From assembly GCF_007997295.1 (NCBI RefSeq), contig NZ_VORY01000012.1, positions 1 to 64,000 of the forward strand: a stretch of 64,000 nt of DNA, written 5' to 3'. Every line of letters starts with the position of its first letter. The stretch's first letter is position 1. The DNA is from Gillisia hiemivivida. Lineage in GTDB: Bacteria > Bacteroidota > Bacteroidia > Flavobacteriales > Flavobacteriaceae. Shown in pieces: positions 51,876 to 59,593 of the stretch. The notes beneath the pieces are model-generated. The model had not been told where the DNA came from, did not search any database, and saw only the letters and a program-made list of their open reading frames with translations. The position numbers and the translations under genes were made by a program.

Positions 51876-53147
51876 CTATCTATGGATAGTTTGCTTTCTA
51901 TCTGGTCCCACAGAAATTACAGAAATAGGAGTTTTTAATTCATCCTCTAAAAATTTCACGTACTCCATAAATTCTTTTGGTAGTTCGGAAGCTTCAGTCA
52001 TCTTAGTAAGATCTTCTTTCCAGCCTTTGAATTCTGTATACACAGGAGTAACATTTTCCGGTTCTATGTTATAAGGTAAATGTGTAATTTCTTCTCCTTT
52101 ATATTCATAAGAAGTGCATATTTTTAAAGTTTTAAAACCACTTAGTACATCCCCTTTCATCATGATCAATTGAGTGATCCCGTTTATTTGCACTGCATAT
52201 TTTAGCGCAACAAGATCTAACCATCCACATCTTCTTGGACGCCCTGTTGTAGCTCCAAATTCATTTCCAATTCTACCCATTCTTTCTCCATCTTCATCGA
52301 AAAGCTCGGTAGGGAAGGGGCCACTTCCAACTCTGGTAGTATATGCTTTAAAGATCCCAAAAGCATCTCCAATTTTGTTTGGCGCTACTCCTAGTCCTGT
52401 ACAAGCTCCTGCTGCAGTGGTATTAGAAGAGGTCACAAAAGGATAAGTACCAAAATCTATATCTAATAAAGAACCCTGAGCACCTTCAGCTAAAATAGAT
52501 TTCCCATCTTCTTGTGCTGTTTGTAAGTATTGCTCACTATCTATAAACTTCAAGGTTTTTAATAGTTCAACAGCTTTAAAAAATTCTGTTTCTAATTCGG
52601 CTAGATTATATTGTACATCTACATTATAGAAGCTTATCATAGCTTCATGCTTGTCTGCCAATAATCTGTATTTTTCTTTCCAATTGTCCAGTTCAAGATC
52701 CCCAACACGAATCCCATTTCTTCCAGTCTTGTCCATATAAGTTGGTCCAATCCCTTTAAGTGTAGAGCCAATCTTGGCTTTTCCTTTAGAAGCTTCAGAA
52801 GCTGCATCTAGCAACCTATGAGTAGGAAGAATTAAGTGAGCTTTTCTTGAGATGTAAAGATTTTTTCTATAATCCGTTTTGAAAGCATCTAGATTTTCAA
52901 GTTCTTTTTTGAAAATAACAGGATCTATAACCACCCCATTTCCAACAAGATTTATGGTGTCTTTATGAAAAATCCCGGATGGAATCGTGTGAAGAACATG
53001 TTTTTGACCATCAAATTCCAAAGTGTGACCTGCATTTGGCCCTCCTTGAAATCTAGCGATTATGTCATATTTTTTGGTAAATACATCTACAATTTTACCT
53101 TTTCCTTCATCTCCCCATTGTAATCCGAGTAGTAAGTCTACTGCCAT
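51876..53147 (-). CDS. purA: Adenylosuccinate synthetase
   Basis: GTP-dependent first step from IMP toward AMP. It has 423 residues. The phosphate loop is GDEGKGK (12-18). GPTYMDKTGRNGIRVGD is the IMP-binding region and TTGRPRRCGWLDLVALKYA the C-terminal GTP-binding segment. Full length. It follows a Fur-family gene (six bases) and a RelA/SpoT gene (29 bases before that) on the same strand, so the order is spoT-fur-purA in transcript direction. This may couple purine synthesis with (p)ppGpp regulation, an inference from the gene order; PurA is a known target of (p)ppGpp. Confidence 0.95.
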   Translation of the reverse strand: MAVDLLLGLQWGDEGKGKIVDVFTKKYDIIARFQGGPNAGHTLEFDGQKHVLHTIPSGIFHKDTINLVGNGVVIDPVIFKKELENLDAFKTDYRKNLYISRKAHLILPTHRLLDAASEASKGKAKIGSTLKGIGPTYMDKTGRNGIRVGDLELDNWKEKYRLLADKHEAMISFYNVDVQYNLAELETEFFKAVELLKTLKFIDSEQYLQTAQEDGKSILAEGAQGSLLDIDFGTYPFVTSSNTTAAGACTGLGVAPNKIGDAFGIFKAYTTRVGSGPFPTELFDEDGERMGRIGNEFGATTGRPRRCGWLDLVALKYAVQINGITQLIMMKGDVLSGFKTLKICTSYEYKGEEITHLPYNIEPENVTPVYTEFKGWKEDLTKMTEASELPKEFMEYVKFLEDELKTPISVISVGPDRKQTIHR

Positions 53148-53153
53148 AAATAT

Positions 53154-53612
53154 CTAATTAGTTGATTGTTTTTTTGTGCCGTAAAAGTATAAAGAATGTT
53201 TAGAAACTTCAATATTAAAAACTTCTTCTATTGTTTGTTTTATACTTTGAATTCTAGGATCGCAAAATTCTATTACTTCTCCTGTATCAGTTAAGATTAT
53301 ATGATCGTGTTGCCTATCAAAATAAGATTTTTCATACTGCGATTGATTTTGGCCGAATTGATGTCTTCTCACCAAACCGCAATCTAAAAGCAATTCTATA
53401 GTATTATATAAGGTGGCTCGACTCACTCTATATTTCTTATTTTTCATACTAATATAAAGCGACTCAATATCAAAATGCTCTTCATTATTATAGATCTCCT
53501 GTAAAATAGCAAAACGTTCCGGGGTTTTACGATGCCCTTTATCTTCCAAAAATTTGGTAAATACATTCTTTACTACAGCCTGATCGTTCTTATTTCCACT
53601 TTTCTTGCTCAT
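53154..53612 (-). CDS. Fur-family transcriptional regulator
   Basis: A 152-residue winged-helix regulator of the Fur/PerR/Zur group. The recognition region is [19 protein letters not shown] (63-81). The metal motif HDH (102-104) within [14 protein letters not shown] is present. The usual C-x-x-C structural zinc pairs are absent; only two isolated Cys remain. The metal sensed, iron, zinc or manganese, or peroxide, cannot be assigned. Gene order (spoT upstream, purA downstream) suggests that it may not regulate iron here, but this is only inferred. The start is the ATG at 53612. Confidence 0.88.
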   Translation of the reverse strand: MSKKSGNKNDQAVVKNVFTKFLEDKGHRKTPERFAILQEIYNNEEHFDIESLYISMKNKKYRVSRATLYNTIELLLDCGLVRRHQFGQNQSQYEKSYFDRQHDHIILTDTGEVIEFCDPRIQSIKQTIEEVFNIEVSKHSLYFYGTKKQSTN

Positions 53613-53641
53613 AATATTGCTTCGTTTGCAAAGGTATTGGT

Positions 53642-55855
53642 TTATTCTCTTGACACCTTATCTATCCCACTTATTTTTTTAAGATGTTCTATTAGTGTGT
53701 CTAAGATCGAATTGTTTTTTACAATAACAGTTATTTTACCAGTAAATACACCATCTGCACTATCAAAATTAATACTTCGCATATTTACATTCATGCTTTT
53801 TGAAATTTCTTTAGTGATCTCACTAACCAATCCTAAATTATCTATTCCTCTTAAATTTATGACCGCCTTAAAATCTTGTTGTGACGAATCTATCCATTTT
53901 GCCTGAATAATTCGATAGGCATAATTACTTTGAAACTGAATGGCATTGGGGCAATCCTTTTTATGAACTTTTATTCCTTCACTAACAGTAATAAAACCGA
54001 ACACCCGATCTCCGGGAATAGGGTTACAACAATTAGCTAATTTATAATCAAGAACCTCTTCTTCCTTACCAAATACTATCTGATCGTACTTGGAGGTGAT
54101 CTCTTCTTTGTTAAGATCTTCTGCTACAGGTGCTTTTCTGATCTTATTTTTAAAGTAGCTCACAAAAGCATTACTTCTATTGGCTGTAAATTCCTTTAAA
54201 CTTTTATTATCTATTTTCCCAATTCCAACTCTATAAAAGAGATCTAAGCTGGTTTTTAATTTGAAGTGAATCACCAACTCATTAATCATACTCTCGTTAA
54301 AACTGAGTTTTTGGGATTTTAACTTCCTTGCAAGAACAGCTTTACCTTCTTCTGCAAGTTCTTTTTTCTCTTCTCTTAACGAAGATTTTATCTTAGCTCT
54401 AGCTCTAGCCGTGCTTGCATAGTCTAACCAGTTAACATTGGGCTTTGCATTGTCTGAAGTGATGATTTCTATTTGATCGCCACTTTTTAATTCATGACTT
54501 AGCGGTACCAATTTGTTATTTACCTTCGCACCACGAGTATGTAGGCCTATGGCCGTATGTATGCTAAATGCGAAATCTAAAGGAGTTGCTCCCTTTGGCA
54601 AAGATTTTAGATCTCCTTGTGGAGTAAATACAAAGATCTCCTTGGCGTATAAATTCAGTTTAAATTGCTCAACAAAATCTACAGCATTGGCTTCAGAATT
54701 TTCCAAAGCTTCCTGTAATCTGTTTAACCATTCTTCCATGGTCTTTTCTTCCTGCTCGACGCCTTGTTTGTACTTATAATGAGCCGCATATCCTTTTTCG
54801 GCTATTTCATTCATTCGCTCACTTCTAATCTGGACTTCTACCCATCTTCCTTTAGGCCCCATAACAGTAATGTGCAAAGCTTCGTAACCAGTAGATTTAG
54901 GTGAAGAGATCCAATCCCGTAATCGAATAGGATTCGGTCTAAAGTGATCAGTTACTATCGAGTATATTTTCCAGGCTAAGAACTTTTCATTTGCTATATC
55001 ACCTTTATAGATTATACGAACGGCAAACTTATCGAAGACTTCATCAAAAGTGATATTTTGAGTCTTTATTTTTCTCCAGATAGAATAGATAGACTTTGGC
55101 CTTCCTTTAATAGTATACTCTAATTGCTCTTGGTTTAAAGAGTCTTTTATAACCTGTGTAAATGCATCAATATATGCGTCTTGCTCTTGTTTACTTTCTC
55201 TAATTTTCTGAAGAATATCATTGTAAACTTCAGGTTCTGTATATTTTAAACTGAGGTCTTCAAGTTCAGTTTTAATGCTATATAAACCAATTCTATGTGC
55301 AAGAGGCGCATAAATATATAGTGTTTCTGAAGCTATTTTAACCTGTTTATCCGGTTTCATAGCATCCATAGTTTGCATATTATGCAACCTGTCTGCAATT
55401 TTAATGATGATTACCCTAACATCGTCATTAAGGGTAAGCAACATTTTTCTGAAATTTTCTGCTTGTAGAGAAACATCTTTATCTTGTTGTTGCTGTAAGT
55501 GCGAGATCTTGGTAAGTCCGTCTACGATTAACGCAACAGTTTTACCAAAAATCTTTTCAATTTCTTCTATAGAATACGTGGTATCTTCTACTACATCGTG
55601 AAGTAATGCGGCAGCAATAGAAGTAGCATCCAATCCTATTTCTGAAGCAACTATTTTTGCAACCGCGATAGGATGAAATATGTAAGCCTCTCCAGATTTT
55701 CTACGCTGATCTTTATGCGCCTCTACAGAAGTATCAAATGCCAATCTAATTAAATTTTTATCTTCTTTAGATAGGGATCTGTAACTTATGCGTAACAATT
55801 CTTTATACTGGCGCGCAATTTCTTTATTTTCTTTTACTACTGCAGCTTCTGTCAT
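53642..55855 (-). CDS. Bifunctional RelA/SpoT (p)ppGpp synthetase/hydrolase
   Basis: Controls the stringent response. It has 737 residues with the full layout: N-terminal HD hydrolase with HP (61-62) and HD at 86-87 in [10 protein letters not shown]; synthetase domain with [13 protein letters not shown] and [32 protein letters not shown] domain with [25 protein letters not shown] (about 395-420); a ZFD-like part containing NCCNPIPGD; and a C-terminal ACT domain (about 660-737). Both activities are predicted because the HD motif is complete. First gene of the run that continues with the Fur-type gene and purA. Confidence 0.93.
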   Translation of the reverse strand: MTEAAVVKENKEIARQYKELLRISYRSLSKEDKNLIRLAFDTSVEAHKDQRRKSGEAYIFHPIAVAKIVASEIGLDATSIAAALLHDVVEDTTYSIEEIEKIFGKTVALIVDGLTKISHLQQQQDKDVSLQAENFRKMLLTLNDDVRVIIIKIADRLHNMQTMDAMKPDKQVKIASETLYIYAPLAHRIGLYSIKTELEDLSLKYTEPEVYNDILQKIRESKQEQDAYIDAFTQVIKDSLNQEQLEYTIKGRPKSIYSIWRKIKTQNITFDEVFDKFAVRIIYKGDIANEKFLAWKIYSIVTDHFRPNPIRLRDWISSPKSTGYEALHITVMGPKGRWVEVQIRSERMNEIAEKGYAAHYKYKQGVEQEEKTMEEWLNRLQEALENSEANAVDFVEQFKLNLYAKEIFVFTPQGDLKSLPKGATPLDFAFSIHTAIGLHTRGAKVNNKLVPLSHELKSGDQIEIITSDNAKPNVNWLDYASTARARAKIKSSLREEKKELAEEGKAVLARKLKSQKLSFNESMINELVIHFKLKTSLDLFYRVGIGKIDNKSLKEFTANRSNAFVSYFKNKIRKAPVAEDLNKEEITSKYDQIVFGKEEEVLDYKLANCCNPIPGDRVFGFITVSEGIKVHKKDCPNAIQFQSNYAYRIIQAKWIDSSQQDFKAVINLRGIDNLGLVSEITKEISKSMNVNMRSINFDSADGVFTGKITVIVKNNSILDTLIEHLKKISGIDKVSRE

Positions 55856-55897
55856 AGCTTAAAATTACGATTAACATTGTAAAGAAACAACTACAAA

Positions 55898-57130
55898 CTA
55901 AGAGCTTAAGTTTTTAATTCGCTGTAATAAGGTTGGGTGCGAATAATGCATAAAAACATAAGCTTTATGTGGGGTTAAGTTGCTTAAACTAGATTTGGAT
56001 AATTTTTTAAGACTGGAAATCAATGATTCTGAATTATAAGTGTTTTTAGCAAAATCATCTGCCTGATATTCAAATTTTCGAGATAAATAATTCATTAGCA
56101 AACCAGTAATTTCTGAAATAGGACTGTATAAAATCCCGAAAGCGATCAACCCAATATGAAAACTCGGATTTTCTACTCCTAAGGCTTGAGAGAGTAACTC
56201 ATTTCCAACAAATATGGACAATACCCACAGAGTTAATCCTGTGGTTAATATGGAAGCCAGTAGATTTACAATTATATGCTTTTTCTTATAATGTCCTACT
56301 TCATGCGCCAAAACACTAACAATTTCTTCTTCGCTAAGATCATTAACCAGTGTATCATAAAGAGTGATCCTCTTTTCTTTACCAAAGCCAGAGAAATAGG
56401 CATTTGCCTTAGTGCTCCTCTTTGAGCCATCTATTATAAAAATATTATCTAACTGAAAACCTACTTCATGGGCATAGGCTTCAATTTTAGACCGAAGCGA
56501 TCCATCTTGAAGTGGAGATTGTTTGTTGAAAAGTGGAACAATGAGCTTTGCATAAAACATATTGGTAAACACAATAAAAGCAGTAACCATGATCCAGGAA
56601 TACCACCAAAAATCGGTGGAAGTTAATTGGTAGAACCATACGATCAATGCCAAAATTCCACCTCCAACGATGATCAGCAAACCCCAGGATTTCAATTTAT
56701 CTAATACAAATAATTTCTTTGTGGTTTTATTAAATCCATATTTCTCCTCGATCACAAAGGTGCTGTAATAGGAAAAGGGAAGTGTGAGTATATCACTGGC
56801 AAACATGATTATCCCGAAGAAAATTAAGGCTTTATAAATAGGATTCTCAGTAAAACTACCAGCAACTTCATTTACATATGCAAAGCCTTCAAAGAAGAGA
56901 AAACCCAATAAAATAATCAATGAGAAAGCAGAAGAAACTACACCGAATCTATATACCTCTTTCTTGTAATCCTGAGATTTTCGATATTCTGCATCATCAT
57001 ATACATCTTCCAATTCTTTTGGGATTGGATCGTTAAACCGACTTGCATTTAAAGAATCTAAAATTTTATCGATTATAAAATCGATTAAAATGATTGTAAC
57101 AATTATATAAAATAAGATTTCAGCGCTCAC
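55898..57130 (-). CDS. M48 family metallopeptidase, Ste24/CAAX-protease-like
   Basis: A 410-residue inner-membrane zinc protease with about seven helices. HEVGH at 276-280 is the catalytic HExxH, and KFEYQADDFA (about 354-363) contains the third, Glu, zinc ligand. GKEKRITLYDTLVNDLSEEEI is the usual strand before the active site. Its relatives remove C-terminal peptides from prenylated proteins in eukaryotes; the bacterial role is likely membrane protein quality control. It begins at GTG. It follows the TrmH gene by about 93 bases. Confidence 0.9.
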   Translation of the reverse strand: MSAEILFYIIVTIILIDFIIDKILDSLNASRFNDPIPKELEDVYDDAEYRKSQDYKKEVYRFGVVSSAFSLIILLGFLFFEGFAYVNEVAGSFTENPIYKALIFFGIIMFASDILTLPFSYYSTFVIEEKYGFNKTTKKLFVLDKLKSWGLLIIVGGGILALIVWFYQLTSTDFWWYSWIMVTAFIVFTNMFYAKLIVPLFNKQSPLQDGSLRSKIEAYAHEVGFQLDNIFIIDGSKRSTKANAYFSGFGKEKRITLYDTLVNDLSEEEIVSVLAHEVGHYKKKHIIVNLLASILTTGLTLWVLSIFVGNELLSQALGVENPSFHIGLIAFGILYSPISEITGLLMNYLSRKFEYQADDFAKNTYNSESLISSLKKLSKSSLSNLTPHKAYVFMHYSHPTLLQRIKNLSS

Positions 57131-57223
57131 GTAGAATATTTTTTTTGGAGAAAAAGATTAATATATGTGATATAATTGAATGAATAACGATAATTAGCAT
57201 AAATGATGCTACTTTCAGTTTTA

Positions 57224-58030
57224 CTAGGAAAAACCTCGTTGGCGTTTGGCTTCGAAAATTAAAATTCCAGCCGCTACAGATACATTCATGCTATCTATTT
57301 CTCCACTCATAGGAATAATGATGTTTTGAGTAGAATGATCTATCCATTCTTTGCTTAAGCCTGTTGCTTCAGTTCCAACAACTATTGCTGAAGAATTAGT
57401 AAAATCTATTTCAGAATAATTTTTTGAAGCTTGTAGTGCAGCAGTATAAATAGAGATCTTATGTTTCTTTAAAAAACTGATGATTTCTGAAGTAGTTCCA
57501 ACTGCAATGTTATTTGTGAAAACACAACCTACACTAGATCTAATAATATTAGGATTAAAAAGATCGGTTTTGGGATTGGCAATGATTACAGCATCCACAT
57601 TCGCAGCATCTGCAGTTCTTAAGAGCGCTCCAATATTCCCTGGTTTTTCAGGAGCTTCAGCAATCAACAATAATGGATTCTTTGAGCTTAGCTGAAGCGA
57701 ATCCAGAGATAATTCTTTAGATCTAAATAAAGCCATCACCCCTTCTGTGCTACCACGATAAGCGATCTTTTCATAAACATCTTTAGAGAGCTCAGTAATC
57801 AAAGGCTTGTTTTTAGTATTCGTGTTCAGTTCTCTCAATCCTTCAGCGGGAAATAAAGAATCACAAAAAAAGAATTCTTCGCAAATGAATTTTCCTTTAA
57901 AAGCAAGCTGAATTTCCCTAAGTCCTTCAACTATAAAAACACCTTCTTTTTTTCTATTTCGGGACTTCTCCTGAAGCTGAAGCAGTCTTTTAACAGCCGG
58001 ATTCTGTGCGCTAGATATTTGTTTGATCAT
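57224..58030 (-). CDS. TrmH/SpoU family RNA 2'-O-methyltransferase
   Basis: SPOUT-fold enzyme of 268 residues that methylates the 2'-O of rRNA or tRNA nucleosides. The N-terminal substrate-binding part (LLQLQEKSRNRKKEGVFIVEGLREI) is followed by EAPEKPGNIGALLRTADAANVDAVI and by the knot motifs IVVGTEATGLSKEW and IIPMSGEIDSMNVSVAAGI. The target nucleotide is not deducible. It reads alone on the minus strand. Confidence 0.92.
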   Translation of the reverse strand: MIKQISSAQNPAVKRLLQLQEKSRNRKKEGVFIVEGLREIQLAFKGKFICEEFFFCDSLFPAEGLRELNTNTKNKPLITELSKDVYEKIAYRGSTEGVMALFRSKELSLDSLQLSSKNPLLLIAEAPEKPGNIGALLRTADAANVDAVIIANPKTDLFNPNIIRSSVGCVFTNNIAVGTTSEIISFLKKHKISIYTAALQASKNYSEIDFTNSSAIVVGTEATGLSKEWIDHSTQNIIIPMSGEIDSMNVSVAAGILIFEAKRQRGFS

Positions 58031-58065
58031 CCTGTAAAAATAAATACTTATTGATAGTTACAACT

Positions 58066-58095
58066 AAAAAACCTCTGAAATTATCAGAGGTTTTT
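58066..58095 (-). terminator. Terminator of the amidohydrolase operon
   Basis: AAAAACCTCTGA (58067-58078) pairs perfectly with TCAGAGGTTTTT (58084-58095), with a five-base loop. On the minus strand the stem ends in a T run and serves the genes at 58269-62569. Confidence 0.8.
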
Positions 58096-58137
58096 GATTA
58101 AAAATGAAAATAATTTAAATTCTGTCCCGATGTCTAT

Positions 58138-58229
58138 TTGTCATCCCGACCTTAGGAGGGATCTCTTATTGAGTTGGATTTTGCTTCGTTGAGATTCTTC
58201 GCTCCACTGCGTTGCGCTCTGAATGACAA
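58138..58229. repeat. Dispersed intergenic element bounded by TTGTCAT/ATGACAA
   Basis: TTGTCAT (58138-58144) and ATGACAA (58223-58229) are exact inverted ends of a 92-base element. It contains CCCGACCTTAGGAGGGAT, and then TTGCTTCGTTGAGATTCTTCG. It belongs to the same word family as 1676-1860, 25974 and 27645, but with more complete ends. Confidence 0.6.
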
Positions 58230-58268
58230 CCTTTTTCTAATTTCGAATATTCAGAAACGTTTTCAAAA

Positions 58269-59582
58269 CTATTCTTTTTTCTGATTTTCATATTTTTCAG
58301 AATATCGGTGATATAATTCAGTTTGATGACTTTCTAAACTCAATTCTCTTCCCTGTATAAATGCTTTTGTCAACTTATTAGTTCTCATATCCAAGGCATC
58401 ACCTTCACTAATAAAAAGAGTCGCATCTTTTCCTTTCTCTAAAGTTCCTAATCTATCATCTATTCCTAATATTTTTGCATTGTTTAAGGTGATCAGTTTT
58501 AAGGCTTCTTCTTTGTCCATTCCACTTGCTGCAACGGTTCCTGCATAAAAAGGCAAGTTTCGGGTACTGGCTCGTTCCATTTGTCCGCTGCTTTCCAATC
58601 CTACTAAAATTCCTTTATCACTAAGTAGCTTTGCCAGTTTATAATTATAGTCATAATCTTCATCATCCTGGTTTGGAGTGCTGTGAGGACGTGTAGCTAA
58701 AACAGCTATATTTTCAGCTTTTATTAGATCTGCAACTTTTACTGCATCATATCCACCCACAATAACCATATCTTTTAAATTCTGATCTTTTTTAAACTGA
58801 ATAGCATCCACAATTTCACGTTCTCCATCTACATGAACAAACACCTTTTTTCCATTGGTAAAAACAGTTTCCATAGATTTAAAAGGCAGGTTTTCTTGCT
58901 TTTGTTCTCCCGCCATATAAGCTCTGGAATTATTGAAGAATTGTGATAGTTTTAAAATGTCTTCAGCATATTTTTCATTTGGCTTCAAACCTCTTTCTTC
59001 ACCTAACCACCATTTTCCTCGTTTAAAGCTATTTGGCCAATTAATATGTAATCCATTGTCTTTCTTTATTGCAGCGTCTTCCCAGTTCCAGGCATCAAAC
59101 TGAACAATAGAAGAAGTCCCAGAAATAGTTCCTCCTCTTGGAACTATTTCTCCAATTAAAACTCCATTTGGCCTCATACTTTCAACGATCTGACTTTCAG
59201 CATTATAGGCCACTAAGCTTCTAATATGTGGCAACATTTCACCAATTTCGTCTTCATCGTCTGTAGGTCTCAAAGACGCAATTTCTACTAGACCGAGTGT
59301 AGTATTAGGTGCAATAAAACCTGGATACACATGCTTGCCTTCAGCATTTATAATAGTCCCGCGGTATTGCATTTTTGTAGTGGTAGCATCTAAAACCTGA
59401 GTTAAGATTCCATTTTCAAAAATTATAAGGCTGTTCTCTATAAGCTCTCCATTCCCAATATGCGCTGTAGCTCCAACTATAGTGATGGCTTCAGATTGTG
59501 AAGCAGCAGGAGTTTGCTGTGCGTTTATTGAACTAGTAATTATTAAAATTCCCAGTATAAATAATATATTTAATCTTTTCAT
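58269..59582 (-). CDS. Exported amidohydrolase-family protein lacking the HxH metal motif
   Basis: A 437-residue protein with a signal peptide (cut near INAQ) and an amidohydrolase/imidazolonepropionase-like fold. The C-terminal GTLEKGKDATLFISEGDALDMRTNKLTKAFIQG is typical of the family, and NAEGKHVYPGFIAP is the strand before the metal site. Instead of the expected HxH, APNTTLGLVEI follows, so the usual first two metal ligands are missing. It may be a non-catalytic partner of the neighbouring 991-residue protein. The start is the ATG at 59582; a TTG nine bases upstream is in frame. The two genes are 11 bases apart. Confidence 0.78.
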   Translation of the reverse strand: MKRLNILFILGILIITSSINAQQTPAASQSEAITIVGATAHIGNGELIENSLIIFENGILTQVLDATTTKMQYRGTIINAEGKHVYPGFIAPNTTLGLVEIASLRPTDDEDEIGEMLPHIRSLVAYNAESQIVESMRPNGVLIGEIVPRGGTISGTSSIVQFDAWNWEDAAIKKDNGLHINWPNSFKRGKWWLGEERGLKPNEKYAEDILKLSQFFNNSRAYMAGEQKQENLPFKSMETVFTNGKKVFVHVDGEREIVDAIQFKKDQNLKDMVIVGGYDAVKVADLIKAENIAVLATRPHSTPNQDDEDYDYNYKLAKLLSDKGILVGLESSGQMERASTRNLPFYAGTVAASGMDKEEALKLITLNNAKILGIDDRLGTLEKGKDATLFISEGDALDMRTNKLTKAFIQGRELSLESHQTELYHRYSEKYENQKKE

Positions 59583-59593
59583 CTTTTTCAATA

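Noticed and set aside
53154-53612. Toxin-antitoxin module with RelA/SpoT
   Set aside because: The regulator is a Fur-family protein and the synthetase is the full-length housekeeping form, not a small alarmone toxin.
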